Shown here: piece after piece, positions 1-8,777 of the stretch
How the letters are laid out: each line of letters opens with the position of its first letter
Position numbering within the stretch: position 1 is the stretch's first letter
Origin: an uncultured Gammaproteobacteria bacterium
GTDB lineage: Bacteria > Pseudomonadota > Gammaproteobacteria > SZUA-140
Direction: 5' to 3'
DNA length: 17,317 nucleotides
Assembly (NCBI GenBank): GCA_945787585.1
Contig: CALZIG010000136.1
Span: forward strand, 1-17,317
The notes under the pieces: model-generated
The model's input: the letters and a program-made list of their open reading frames with translations, nothing else
Told to the model about the DNA's origin: nothing
Databases searched by the model: none
Translations under genes and position numbers: made by a program

Positions 1-11
1 GTGCTGGAAAA

Positions 12-98
12 TGGTGCCGAGGGAGAGACTCGAACTCTCACGACCGCAAGGCCATCGGATTTTGAATCCGACGCGTCTACCAGTTCCGCCACCCCGGC
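12..98 (-). tRNA. tRNA-Leu (anticodon CAA)
   Basis: Read on the minus strand this folds as a class II tRNA of 87 nt including an encoded CCA end. The acceptor stem pairs GCCGGGG (plus 92-98) with CCTCGGC (plus 16-22) with one G-U pair; the discriminator is A (15) and CCA is at 12-14. The D arm (TGGCGGAACTGGTAGACGC) is typical of tRNA-Leu. The anticodon loop TTCAAAA sits in a GGA/TCC-type stem and gives anticodon CAA, which reads UUG. A long variable arm and a TTCGAGTC T-loop follow. The class II shape and the A discriminator both support leucine. Confidence 0.97.
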
Positions 99-111
99 AC
101 GGGGAACGCGG

Positions 112-141
112 ATTATACAAGTGTTCGATGCAACGTGACAA
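112..141 (-). promoter_or_regulatory. Promoter of the tRNA-Leu gene
   Basis: On the minus strand a TTGTCA -35 box (plus 136-141) is separated by 18 bp from a perfect TATAAT -10 box (plus 112-117). The bases after the -10 box are G/C-rich (CCGCG, then CCCC), the discriminator type found at stable-RNA promoters under stringent control. The -10 box lies 13 bp before the tRNA 5' end, so the leader would be only a few bases. The motifs are seen directly; stringent regulation is inferred from the family. Confidence 0.75.
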
Positions 142-153
142 GCAGACCGTGTC

Positions 154-159
154 GATAAT
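154..159 (+). promoter_or_regulatory. Possible -10 box for queA
   Basis: GATAAT (5/6 to the sigma70 -10 consensus) lies 34 bp before the preferred queA start. I see no good -35 element at 16-18 bp; the region there is shared with the divergent tRNA promoter. The queA-secF operon needs a promoter in this gap, and this is the best candidate. Confidence 0.3.
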
Positions 160-192
160 AGCTAAACAGAATGAGTGACCGCAGTAGAGATG

Positions 193-1245
193 ATGCAGCT
201 TTCCGATTTTAATTTTGATTTACCCCCCGATTTGATTGCACAGCGGCCCTTAACGGAGCGTACCCAGAGTCGCCTGTTATGCCTTGATGGTGCAAAGGGT
301 GAATGGCGTGACCAACAATTTGCGCAGTTACCAACGCTACTTAATAAAGATGATCTACTCGTCCTTAATAACACCCGCGTGATTCCGGCGCGTATTTTTG
401 GTACAAAAGCGAGTGGCGGGCGTATCGAGGTCATGCTGGAGCGTGTACTCAGTGACAGTGAACTTTTGGTGCAGATCCGAGCCAGCAAAGCCCCCAAAGT
501 GGGTGGGCAGTTACTGCTGGGTGAAGAGGGCATTAAGGCTGAAGTCATTGCACGCGATAACGGTTTTTATCAGCTGCGCCTTGATGATCAACGTAGCGCA
601 ATTGCGGTCGTACAGGCGATTGGTCACATGCCGCTGCCGCCGTACATTGATCGTTCAGATGACGCATTTGATCAGCAGCGTTACCAAACGATATTTGCTG
701 AGCACCCCGGCGCGGTCGCGGCGCCCACGGCGGGTCTTCATTTTGATCAATCGATACTGGACGAAATCAGCGCCAAAGGAGTCAGGCAGACGACAGTCAC
801 GTTGCATGTTGGCGCAGGCACCTTTCAGCCGGTACGGGTCGATGACATCGCCACGCATGAAATGCACTATGAATATGTCGAAGTACCGCAGGCCACTTGT
901 GATGCCATCATCGAGACAAGAGCGCGTGGTGGGCGGGTGATTGCGGTCGGCACCACCGTGGTTCGCAGCCTTGAAACCGCGTCCCAAGCGGGTGTGCCGA
1001 GCGCGTTCAGTGGCGAAACGAATATCTTTATCTACCCCGGTTATCGTTTCAGTTGTGTCGATGCGCTGGTGACCAATTTTCACATGCCAGAATCGACGCT
1101 ATTGATGCTGGTGAGTGCCTTTGGTGGCCGTGAAAATATGCTGGCGGCCTACCGACACGCCATTGAACAGCGTTATCGCTTTTACAGCTATGGCGATGCG
1201 ATGTTTATTACACCGCTCCCGGAAGCGATCTTGAAACTGGCTTGA
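193..1245 (+). CDS. queA: S-adenosylmethionine:tRNA ribosyltransferase-isomerase QueA
   Basis: QueA transfers and isomerises the ribosyl part of S-adenosylmethionine onto preQ1 in tRNA to give epoxyqueuosine, the penultimate step of queuosine synthesis at position 34 of the Asp, Asn, His and Tyr tRNAs. The protein is 350 aa from the chosen start (E. coli 356) and matches that family end to end: NNTRVIPARIFG, RASKAPK, GHMPLPPYIDR, PGAVAAPTAGLHFD, TLHVGAGTFQPVR, VTNFHMPESTLLMLVSAF and YRFYSYGDAMFI. I chose ATG 193 because MQLSDFNF aligns with the E. coli N-terminus; ATG 190 and GTG 175 are in-frame alternatives, and only a weak AGTAGAG lies upstream. It is first in an operon with tgt, its pathway partner, 35 bp downstream. 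The frame is intact. Confidence 0.97.
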   Translation: MQLSDFNFDLPPDLIAQRPLTERTQSRLLCLDGAKGEWRDQQFAQLPTLLNKDDLLVLNNTRVIPARIFGTKASGGRIEVMLERVLSDSELLVQIRASKAPKVGGQLLLGEEGIKAEVIARDNGFYQLRLDDQRSAIAVVQAIGHMPLPPYIDRSDDAFDQQRYQTIFAEHPGAVAAPTAGLHFDQSILDEISAKGVRQTTVTLHVGAGTFQPVRVDDIATHEMHYEYVEVPQATCDAIIETRARGGRVIAVGTTVVRSLETASQAGVPSAFSGETNIFIYPGYRFSCVDALVTNFHMPESTLLMLVSAFGGRENMLAAYRHAIEQRYRFYSYGDAMFITPLPEAILKLA

Positions 1246-1253
1246 TGTGATAG

Positions 1254-2396
<1,143 letters not shown>

Positions 2397-2441
2397 TGCT
2401 GCGCTGTTGAATTACTGGTTTTGATAGGAGAGGGAAGAAAA

Positions 2442-2777
2442 ATGAGCTTTTTTATTAATGAAGCGTGGGCAGAGGGTGCTGCGGCTCCTTCTGCGGGTTC
2501 TGAACTGATGGGCCTGCTGCCATTGATAGTGATCTTTGTGATTTTTTACTTTTTGCTGCTGAGACCTCAGATGAAACGTAGCAAAGAGCACCGTACCATG
2601 GTGGCCGCGCTGGCCAAGGGCGATGAGGTGGTCACATCGGGTGGTGTGCTCGGCAAGATTACCAGCGTAGACGAAAGTTTTATTGGACTGGATATCGCCA
2701 ATGGAGTGGAGATTAAGGTACAACGGAGCGCCGTCTCTGCATTGATGCCCAAGGGTACGATGAAAGGCAAAGCATAA
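2442..2777 (+). CDS. yajC: Sec translocon accessory protein YajC
   Basis: YajC is a small inner-membrane partner of SecD-SecF that associates with SecYEG. The protein is 111 aa (E. coli 110). It has one membrane segment at about residues 22-41 (hydrophobic, ending FYFLLLRPQ), then the conserved RPQMKRSKEH. A cytoplasmic beta domain follows, with AKGDEVVTSGGVLGKI and the C-terminal LMPKGTMK, close to the E. coli sequence. ATG 2442 is chosen because MSFFINEAW aligns with the E. coli start MSFFISDA and a GGAGAGGGA Shine-Dalgarno lies just upstream; the frame is open further upstream only from a TTG at 2421. The gene lies between tgt and secD with short gaps, which fits one transcript. Confidence 0.96.
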   Translation: MSFFINEAWAEGAAAPSAGSELMGLLPLIVIFVIFYFLLLRPQMKRSKEHRTMVAALAKGDEVVTSGGVLGKITSVDESFIGLDIANGVEIKVQRSAVSALMPKGTMKGKA

Positions 2778-2808
2778 AAGTACTGTAGCAAGTAAAGGCT
2801 GGTTGACG

Positions 2809-4668
2809 ATGAATCAATACCCCGTTTGGAAATACGTCCTGATTGTAGCTGTGCTCCTCACCGGCGCACTGTATGCACTCCCTAACCTCTACGGTGATGA
2901 CCCCTCAGTGCAGGTGTCGCCACTAAGAGGCGCAGTGGTGGACGACGAGAGTCGCGCCCGTGTGACCGGATTGCTGAAAGGCGAAGGGCTCTCTTTTAAA
3001 TCCTTTGAAGAGACTGAACGAGGCATGTTGATTCGCTTCAACAGTACCGAAGATCAGTATCGTGCCAAGGATATTATCGATGCAAAGATGGGCGATAGTT
3101 ATGTCTCAGCACTTAACTTGACACCCGCGACGCCTGCATGGCTAACTTCATTGAATGCTGCACCGATGTATCTTGGGCTTGATCTGCGTGGGGGTGTCCA
3201 TTTTCTAATGGAAGTGGATATGGTGGCTGCGCTGCGGCAGGCGGGCGAGCGTTATGTCAGTGACCTGCGCGCCATCTTACGGGGCGAAAAAGTGCGCTAT
3301 CTCACCATCGCCAGAGTCGCGAGTGGCCATGCGGTGGAGATCAAGTTTCGTGATATTGCAGATCGTGATGCCGCACAAAGTCTTATCCGTAAGGAATTCC
3401 CTCGTTTGTTGCTTGAAGAAGAAGCTCGCGGCAACGATACTTTTCTGGTGGCAACGATCAGCGACCAGGAGTTGCGTGAAATCAAGAAGCTGGCACTGCA
3501 GCAGAATGTCGTCACGCTACGTAACCGTGTCAACGAATTGGGTGTGGCCGAACCGGTGGTACAGCAACAGGGTGAAAACCGTATTGTAGTACAACTGCCG
3601 GGGATTCAGGATACCGCACGAGCGAAGGAGATACTTGGCGCGACGGCAACGCTTGAATTCAGGATGGCCGTTGAAAATGGGGATGTTGAGGCAGCACTCG
3701 CAGGCCGACCACCGGTGGGAACGCGGCTTTATAAAGAGCGTAATGGCAGTCCTATTCTGCTGAAGAAGCGCATCATCGTTACTGGTGATCAGATTATTGA
3801 TGCCGCCTCCGGTATCGAACAGCAAAATGGATCCCCCACGGTCTTCATCTCCCTTGATAGTAAGGGCGCTCGCAAGATGGCAGATACCACGCGTGAAAAT
3901 ATTGGCAAGCCCATGGCGGTGGTTTTCATTGAAAACAAGGTAGATATTAAACGTGTTGATGGCGAGCTGGTAAAGAGCAAGAAAAAGGTTGAAGAGGTGA
4001 TCAACGTTGCGGTGATTCGTGATCAGTTCAGTAAACGTTTTCAGATTACCGGTTTAGACAGCACCGATGAAGCGCGTGACCTCGCGCTCCTATTGAGGGC
4101 GGGTGCACTGGCGGCACCGATTGAAATTGTCGAAGAACGCACCGTTGGTCCAAGCCTCGGTCAGGATAATATCGATCAGGGAACGAACTCCGTGATCGTC
4201 GGTTTTATCATTGTGATGATCTTTATGGCAGTGTGGTATCGCGTTTTTGGGCTGGTAGCGAATATTGCACTGGCAGTCAATCTGGTGATGATTGTTGCGG
4301 TGCTTTCGATGTTGCAGGCCACCCTGACGTTGCCGGGTATTGCTGGAATCGTGTTGACGGTGGGGATGGCTGTCGACGCCAATGTGCTGATCTTTGAACG
4401 TATTCGAGAAGAGCTGCGCAGTGGCAATACGCCTCAGGCCAGTATCAATGCCGGTTACGATAAGGCGCTTTCGACCATTGCAGATGCCAATATCACCACG
4501 TTGATTGCAGCGTTGGTGCTATATGCCTTCGGTACTGGACCCATTAAAGGTTTTGCCATCACGCTGTCGATCGGCATTATCACCTCAATGTTTACTGCGA
4601 TTATGGGCACACGTGCCGTGATTAATTTGATATACGGTCGTCGTAAAGTTAAAAAGCTGGCGATCTAA
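2809..4668 (+). CDS. secD: Protein translocase subunit SecD
   Basis: SecD forms an RND-type membrane complex with SecF that uses the proton gradient to help pull exported proteins through SecYEG. The protein is 619 aa (E. coli 615). It starts with a membrane anchor at about residues 7-27 (WKYVLIVAVLLTGALYALPNLYG). A large periplasmic P1 region follows, containing LGLDLRGGVHFLMEVD, LRNRVNELGVAEPVVQQQG and LPGIQDTARAKEILGATATLEF. Five membrane helices start at about residue 460. Asp523 in GMAVDANVLIFERIREEL corresponds to the essential proton-pathway Asp519 of E. coli. ATG 2809 (MNQYPVWKYV) aligns with E. coli MLNRYPLWKYV; a TTG at 2803 is a less likely start. It ends 40 bp before secF. Confidence 0.98.
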   Translation: MNQYPVWKYVLIVAVLLTGALYALPNLYGDDPSVQVSPLRGAVVDDESRARVTGLLKGEGLSFKSFEETERGMLIRFNSTEDQYRAKDIIDAKMGDSYVSALNLTPATPAWLTSLNAAPMYLGLDLRGGVHFLMEVDMVAALRQAGERYVSDLRAILRGEKVRYLTIARVASGHAVEIKFRDIADRDAAQSLIRKEFPRLLLEEEARGNDTFLVATISDQELREIKKLALQQNVVTLRNRVNELGVAEPVVQQQGENRIVVQLPGIQDTARAKEILGATATLEFRMAVENGDVEAALAGRPPVGTRLYKERNGSPILLKKRIIVTGDQIIDAASGIEQQNGSPTVFISLDSKGARKMADTTRENIGKPMAVVFIENKVDIKRVDGELVKSKKKVEEVINVAVIRDQFSKRFQITGLDSTDEARDLALLLRAGALAAPIEIVEERTVGPSLGQDNIDQGTNSVIVGFIIVMIFMAVWYRVFGLVANIALAVNLVMIVAVLSMLQATLTLPGIAGIVLTVGMAVDANVLIFERIREELRSGNTPQASINAGYDKALSTIADANITTLIAALVLYAFGTGPIKGFAITLSIGIITSMFTAIMGTRAVINLIYGRRKVKKLAI

Positions 4669-4675
4669 AACTTAG

Positions 4676-4708
4676 ATGGCCGCAATGAATGAATGGATGA
4701 ATGATTAG
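4676..4708 (+). other. Possible 10-codon mini-ORF directly before secF
   Basis: In the secD-secF gap, ATG 4676 opens a 10-codon frame (MAAMNEWMND) whose TAG at 4706-4708 directly abuts and is in frame with the secF ATG at 4709. A second short frame from ATG 4701 ends with a TGA overlapping the secF start as ATGA. Several ATGs at 4685, 4689, 4693, 4697 and 4701 arise from tetranucleotide-like repeats. No good Shine-Dalgarno serves secF itself. This could be a coupling leader by reinitiation or chance repetition; the arrangement is seen, the function is guessed. Confidence 0.25.
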
Positions 4709-5656
4709 ATGAAAATATTCAATAAAGAGCCTTCATTTGATTTTATGGGCAAGCGCAAGCTGGCGCTGGTAATGTCATTAATACTGGTCATTATCTCCAT
4801 AGGATCACTCGCTACCCGGGGTCTAAACTTCGGTATCGACTTCACGGGCGGCACCCTGATTGAGGTCGGCTATAACAACACGGTTGATCTTGGTGATGTG
4901 CGTGAAACGCTGGCCGACGCCGGTTATGGTGATGCGATTGCACAGCATTTTGGCACTTCAAAAGATGTTCTGATTCGCGTCCCCCCTCATGGTGAAAAAA
5001 GTGATGCAGATTTGAGTAATGATGTGCTCGATGCACTGCATGCAGCGGCGGGTAGCGATGAAGTAGAGATGCGTCGTGTTGAGTTTGTAGGGCCACAGGT
5101 CGGTGATGAATTGACCGAAGACGGTGGTCTGGCAATGATCTACGCACTGTTCGGTATCCTTATCTATGTTACATTGCGTTTTGAGAAACGTTTTGCAGTG
5201 GGTTCAGTCGCTGCATTGGTACATGACGTGGTGATTACTCTGGGTATCTTTTCGCTGCTTCAGCTGGAGTTCGATCTCACCACATTAGCGGCGATACTGG
5301 CGGTGATTGGTTACTCGTTGAACGATACCATCGTGGTGTTCGATCGTATCCGTGAGAATTTCCGTAAAATGCGCAAAGGTACACCGGTCGAAATCGCTAA
5401 TCGCTCGATTAACCAGATGCTCTCGCGTACATTGGTCACCTCGATTACAACGCTGTTTGTGCTGTTAGCGCTGTTCGTGCTTGGTGGAGCGATTATTCAT
5501 AGCTTCGCGACTGCGTTGATTATCGGTATCGTTGTTGGCACTTACTCATCCGTCTATGTGGCAAGTGCCACTGCGCTGGCCTTAGGGATCAACAAGCAGG
5601 ATTTGATGCCGATTAAAAAAGAGGGTGAGCAGGAAACGCTTGGTGACCTGCCCTGA
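4709..5656 (+). CDS. secF: Protein translocase subunit SecF
   Basis: SecF is the second half of the SecDF proton-driven export complex. The protein is 315 aa (E. coli 323). It has an N-terminal membrane helix at about residues 15-35, then a periplasmic domain opening with LNFGIDFTGGTLIEV and ending with VEFVGPQVG. Five further membrane helices follow. Asp206 in GYSLNDTIVVFDRIRENFRK matches the conserved TM4 Asp of E. coli SecF. No clear Shine-Dalgarno precedes ATG 4709. Instead the secD-secF gap holds a run of ATGA-like repeats with short frames ending at or on this ATG, so translation may be coupled to upstream initiation. A hairpin with a T-rich tail follows the stop. Confidence 0.97.
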   Translation: MKIFNKEPSFDFMGKRKLALVMSLILVIISIGSLATRGLNFGIDFTGGTLIEVGYNNTVDLGDVRETLADAGYGDAIAQHFGTSKDVLIRVPPHGEKSDADLSNDVLDALHAAAGSDEVEMRRVEFVGPQVGDELTEDGGLAMIYALFGILIYVTLRFEKRFAVGSVAALVHDVVITLGIFSLLQLEFDLTTLAAILAVIGYSLNDTIVVFDRIRENFRKMRKGTPVEIANRSINQMLSRTLVTSITTLFVLLALFVLGGAIIHSFATALIIGIVVGTYSSVYVASATALALGINKQDLMPIKKEGEQETLGDLP

Positions 5657-5672
5657 TCACTATTGAGATTGG

Positions 5673-5705
5673 TTGGTGGGCGCTTTAGCCCATCCAATTT
5701 AATTT
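5673..5705 (+). terminator. Probable intrinsic terminator after secF
   Basis: A hairpin pairs TTGGTGGGC (5673-5681) with GCCCATCCAA (5688-5697), with one bulged T and a six-base loop. It is followed by the T-rich tail TTTAATTTATT. It begins 16 bp after the secF stop and ends as the convergent GGDEF gene ends, so it most likely terminates the queA-secF transcript. The opposite strand lacks a U tract right after the stem, so termination in the other direction is less likely. Confidence 0.6.
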
Positions 5706-7041
5706 ATTCAATTTTTAACGATGGCTGTTGAGATGTTGCATTCATCATGTCACTGGCTATCATCTCATCTTCAGCCACTTCGATACGGTTACGCCCCATT
5801 CGTTTAGCACGATAGAGCAGTTGATCTGCGCGTTCTATCATTGCCTCTGGCGTTTCCCCTGCGGTGTAGAGTGCAATCCCGGCTGAAAAAGTAGGAATGG
5901 GATAAGTAGCGCCATCATATTGGAAGGTGCATTGACTGGTGCGGCCCCGCACTTTTTCCAGCGCACGTAGGGCGCCTTTGATATCGGTGTTTGGCAGGAT
6001 AATGGCAAACTCTTCGCCACCATAGCGGGAGGCGAGGTCATGATGCCTGAAGCCTGAGAGTGCCCGTTCAGCAAAGCTGCGCAGCACTTCATCGCCTGTG
6101 TTATGTCCGTAACGGTCGTTGATTGATTTAAACGCATCAAGATCGATGAGTGCGAGACAGAGCGGATATTCATAGCGCTGTACCCGTGATACTTCATCTT
6201 CGATGCGCTTGTAAAAGGCGCGCCGATTGGGCAGCTGGGTAAGTTCGTCCGTTAAGCTAAGCGTATGCGCTTTTTTGAGTTCATCGCTCAGGTCCTGGCC
6301 TTCGCTTTCGATCATATGTAAGAACTTGGTAGCGTTATCGAGTTTTTCAGTTAATGAGTTGTGCCCTTGCAGGAGTGTTGATATTTCATTCGACAGTTCC
6401 TGTTTGAGTGTCTGTAGTTCGCCGGCATTATTGCTGTTGTTGATGTTGTTACGTTCGTTATCTAGCGCTTTTCCAAGGGCTCTATTTTGCTCTGCAACTT
6501 CAGATAAATGGAGTGAAAGGGCGGCCTGAATCTCTTCCATTCTTTTACGTTTTTTATCTAACAGTCTAAATTCGCTGTTGGTTTTTTGCTCTTCGATGAC
6601 AGGTGGTAATGGAGTAGGAACGGGATCGATGTAGTGAAATGTATCCTCGGTTTCCGCCTGCGTTGCAGATCCGATATCACCCCGTTGCATATCGCTTGTT
6701 GAACTGTTTTTTGTAAGGGAATCACCGCTAATGATTGCTTCAATCGTCGCTTTTATTGCATTGAGTTCAGCTACACCAGGCTGACTGTCGAGCCTTAGTT
6801 TAAGTAGTGCTAAATGTTGTTTAATAGGGGCATCTTTTTCACTGGATTGACTGTGATAAGTCATCAATGTTGAGAGCAACGAGCGGTAAGCTTGATACTG
6901 ATGGCGTTGCTCTGTTTCGTTAGCAGTAAGCACACTCTTGATATGAGTATGAATAATATCGATCTCAGCCTGGTTCTGACTGGAGAATTCCAGAAGCCTC
7001 AGGATGGTCGAGGTACTGTTATGTTCAGAAAAAGCTGTCAT
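5704..7041 (-). CDS. Diguanylate cyclase (GGDEF) with helical N-terminal region
   Basis: The C-terminal half is a GGDEF domain (about residues 262-425) that would join two GTP into cyclic di-GMP. It starts with SLTDELTQLPNRRAF, has the signature GGEEF at 341-345, and keeps the metal/substrate segment LIDLDAFKSINDRYGHNTGDEVL. An RxxD inhibitory site (RHHD, 332-335) sits exactly five residues before GGEEF, so product inhibition is expected. The protein is 445 aa with no signal peptide or membrane helix, so it is probably cytosolic. Residues 1-100 look helical and match no domain I recognise; a proline-rich linker (about 138-150) and a likely coiled coil (about 160-262) follow. ATG 7041 is the first start after in-frame TAA TAA; its Shine-Dalgarno is weak. 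It is a lone gene, opposite in direction to its neighbours. Confidence 0.9.
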   Translation of the reverse strand: MTAFSEHNSTSTILRLLEFSSQNQAEIDIIHTHIKSVLTANETEQRHQYQAYRSLLSTLMTYHSQSSEKDAPIKQHLALLKLRLDSQPGVAELNAIKATIEAIISGDSLTKNSSTSDMQRGDIGSATQAETEDTFHYIDPVPTPLPPVIEEQKTNSEFRLLDKKRKRMEEIQAALSLHLSEVAEQNRALGKALDNERNNINNSNNAGELQTLKQELSNEISTLLQGHNSLTEKLDNATKFLHMIESEGQDLSDELKKAHTLSLTDELTQLPNRRAFYKRIEDEVSRVQRYEYPLCLALIDLDAFKSINDRYGHNTGDEVLRSFAERALSGFRHHDLASRYGGEEFAIILPNTDIKGALRALEKVRGRTSQCTFQYDGATYPIPTFSAGIALYTAGETPEAMIERADQLLYRAKRMGRNRIEVAEDEMIASDMMNATSQQPSLKIE

Positions 7042-7106
7042 TTTTTATTACTTGCTTACTTACTACTCCGGGGTCCCTCCCTAAATATAAAGTCAATTTT
7101 ATGACT

Positions 7107-7112
7107 ATTATA
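7107..7112 (-). promoter_or_regulatory. Candidate -10 box for the GGDEF gene
   Basis: A perfect TATAAT on the minus strand lies 65 bp before the GGDEF start codon. No convincing -35 box is found at 16-18 bp (the best is GAGTGT-like), so the promoter may be weak or activator-dependent. Confidence 0.4.
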
Positions 7113-7318
7113 CCGGAAACCATTGCGGACACTCGAATTTTATATTAATAATGTATGATTAATTCTTATGATGAAGTTAATCCATTGTTTATCAATATCT
7201 TAATGATAACAGTTATGTTTTTTTAATGATCCAAATGGAGGCTTTTAACTGCGTAGCGTACGGGGGTGAGAAATGAAGATGTGGTTAAAATTAATCATTA
7301 CAAGGGGGCAGGAAGTAA

Positions 7319-7347
7319 TTAACATAGAGATGTAGCATCTTGATAAT
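7319..7347 (+). promoter_or_regulatory. Sigma70-type promoter for glyA
   Basis: TTAACA (7319-7324, 5/6) is separated by exactly 17 bp from GATAAT (7342-7347, 5/6). Transcription would start near 7354, giving a leader of about 95 nt before glyA. It is the best promoter match on the plus strand after the secF terminator, so it may drive much of the glyA-pgpA block. Confidence 0.6.
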
Positions 7348-7448
7348 GAGTAATTTTTAGCGATCAGGTATCATACCCCGCTTTGGTTTTGATGAATTGT
7401 GGGCGCTGTCGTGAAGGTTGCCCGGGCTATTTTGGAGAAAGTGAATAG

Positions 7449-8702
7449 ATGTTTACATCGGATATGACAATTGCGGGTTTTGATGAAGTGCTGTCCTCGG
7501 CAATGGAAAATGAAGCCCGCCGACAAGAGGAGCACATTGAACTGATCGCTTCGGAAAATTACACCAGCCCTCGTGTAATGGAGGCGCAGGGGTCTGTGTT
7601 GACCAATAAATATGCCGAGGGCTATCCGTTCAAGCGTTACTATGGCGGCTGTGAGCATGTTGATATTGTTGAACAGCTTGCGATTGACCGCCTCAAAGAA
7701 CTCTTCGGTGCCGATTACGCCAACGTACAGCCGCACTCTGGCTCGCAGGCCAATGCAGCGGTCTACCTTGCGTTACTAAATGCAGGGGACACCATACTTG
7801 GTATGAGCCTGGCCCATGGCGGACATCTAACGCATGGATCGAAGGTCAACTTCTCCGGCAAGATTTTCAATGCCGTGCAATATGGTCTGAATGAAGCGAT
7901 GGGCGAAATCGATTACGATCAGGCCGAGGCGCTGGCGCTTGAACATAAACCGAAAATGGTGATTGCAGGTTTTAGTGCTTATTCGCGCGTGGTTGACTGG
8001 CAACGTTTCCGCGAGATTGCAGATAAGGTCGGCGCCTACCTGGTCGTGGACATGGCCCACGTGGCTGGACTGATAGCGGCAGGTGTCTACCCGAGCCCGG
8101 TTCACATAGCCGATGTCACCACTTCGACCACACACAAGACATTACGCGGCCCACGTGGCGGAATTATTCTGGCGAAGCGCAATCCTGAGATTGAGAAAAA
8201 ACTTAATTCAATGGTTTTTCCCGGTACACAGGGTGGCCCATTGATGCACGTGATTGCAGGTAAAGCCGTCGCCTTCAAAGAGGCACTGTTGCCCGAGTTT
8301 AAGGTCTATCAACAGCAAGTGGTGGCCAATGCGCAGGCGATGGCGACCGTGATGCAGGAACGTGGTTATAAAATCGTTTCCGGAAAGACCGAAAATCATC
8401 TATTTCTGGTGGACCTGATCGATAAGGGCATGACCGGAAAAGCGGCCGATGCCGCACTCGGTGCTAGTAATATTACGGTTAACAAAAATAGCGTACCCAA
8501 TGATCCGCAGTCACCGTTTGTGACCAGTGGTGTTCGTATCGGCACCCCAGCAATTACCACCCGTGGATTTAAGGAAGATGAGTCGAAGCAACTGGCGGGC
8601 TGGATCTGTGATGTGCTGGATGATCTGGGCAATGACGCCGTCGTTAAACGCGTTAAAGGTGAAGTGTTGGCGATTTGCGAACGCTTTCCGGTCTATAAAT
8701 AG
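7449..8702 (+). CDS. glyA: Serine hydroxymethyltransferase
   Basis: GlyA is a cytosolic PLP enzyme that converts serine and tetrahydrofolate to glycine and 5,10-methylenetetrahydrofolate, the main source of one-carbon units. The protein is 417 aa, the same as E. coli, and aligns throughout: [76 protein letters not shown]. The PLP lysine is Lys230 in [38 protein letters not shown] is also conserved. ATG 7449 aligns with the E. coli start and has GGAG at 7434-7437; ATG 7464 is an alternative. It heads the riboflavin block, with nrdR 75 bp downstream. One-carbon units also feed thymidylate and purines, which fits a neighbour that controls deoxynucleotide supply. Confidence 0.98.
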   Translation: MFTSDMTIAGFDEVLSSAMENEARRQEEHIELIASENYTSPRVMEAQGSVLTNKYAEGYPFKRYYGGCEHVDIVEQLAIDRLKELFGADYANVQPHSGSQANAAVYLALLNAGDTILGMSLAHGGHLTHGSKVNFSGKIFNAVQYGLNEAMGEIDYDQAEALALEHKPKMVIAGFSAYSRVVDWQRFREIADKVGAYLVVDMAHVAGLIAAGVYPSPVHIADVTTSTTHKTLRGPRGGIILAKRNPEIEKKLNSMVFPGTQGGPLMHVIAGKAVAFKEALLPEFKVYQQQVVANAQAMATVMQERGYKIVSGKTENHLFLVDLIDKGMTGKAADAALGASNITVNKNSVPNDPQSPFVTSGVRIGTPAITTRGFKEDESKQLAGWICDVLDDLGNDAVVKRVKGEVLAICERFPVYK

Positions 8703-8777
8703 CTGGCAACATGTCACGCAATACGCCGCTTGTTGAGGGATATTTGATAACTTTTTCGCTACGCTGAGTATCACGAT

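Larger units (their letters stand above)
7042..7448. other. 407-bp divergent intergenic region, GGDEF gene / glyA
   Basis: This is the only gene-free stretch over 300 bases. Its left two thirds are A/T-rich. It holds a TATAAT on the minus strand (7107-7112) and a good plus-strand promoter for glyA (7319-7347). A perfect 10-bp inverted repeat, ATGATTAATT at 7155-7164 and AATTAATCAT at 7289-7298, flanks the middle; it could be an operator pair or chance in such A/T-rich DNA. A 20-codon plus-strand frame at 7273-7335 is preceded by GGGGGTGAG but has no other support. I see no riboswitch fold or tRNA. Confidence 0.5.

Noticed and set aside
12..98. tRNA-Leu gene as an integration site for a mobile element
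   Set aside because: No integrase gene and no direct repeat of the tRNA 3' end were seen in the window, and the adjacent genes are conserved housekeeping genes.
1..1245. Functional link between the tRNA-Leu gene and the queuosine genes beside it
   Set aside because: Queuosine is placed in GUN-anticodon tRNAs (Asp, Asn, His, Tyr), not in tRNA-Leu CAA, so the tRNA is not a substrate.
7155..7226. 23-codon plus-strand frame with a hydrophobic end (begins MINSYDEV)
   Set aside because: No Shine-Dalgarno, A/T-rich context where short hydrophobic frames are expected, and no similarity I recognise.
7273..7335. 20-codon frame behind GGGGGTGAG, as a gene
   Set aside because: The purine run is only two bases from the ATG, and the frame overlaps the -35 box of the likely glyA promoter. 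Kept only as a remark on the intergenic region.
7340..7374. Alternative glyA promoter TTGATA with TATCAT, and a Fur-box-like TGATAATGAGTAAT
   Set aside because: The promoter pair is spaced 23 bp, too far. The Fur-like match lacks the second half of the palindrome.
8703..8777. NrdR box or separate promoter before nrdR
   Set aside because: TTGATA at 8744-8749 has no acceptable -10 partner, and I could not find the ACA-CWATATAKWGT-type NrdR box.
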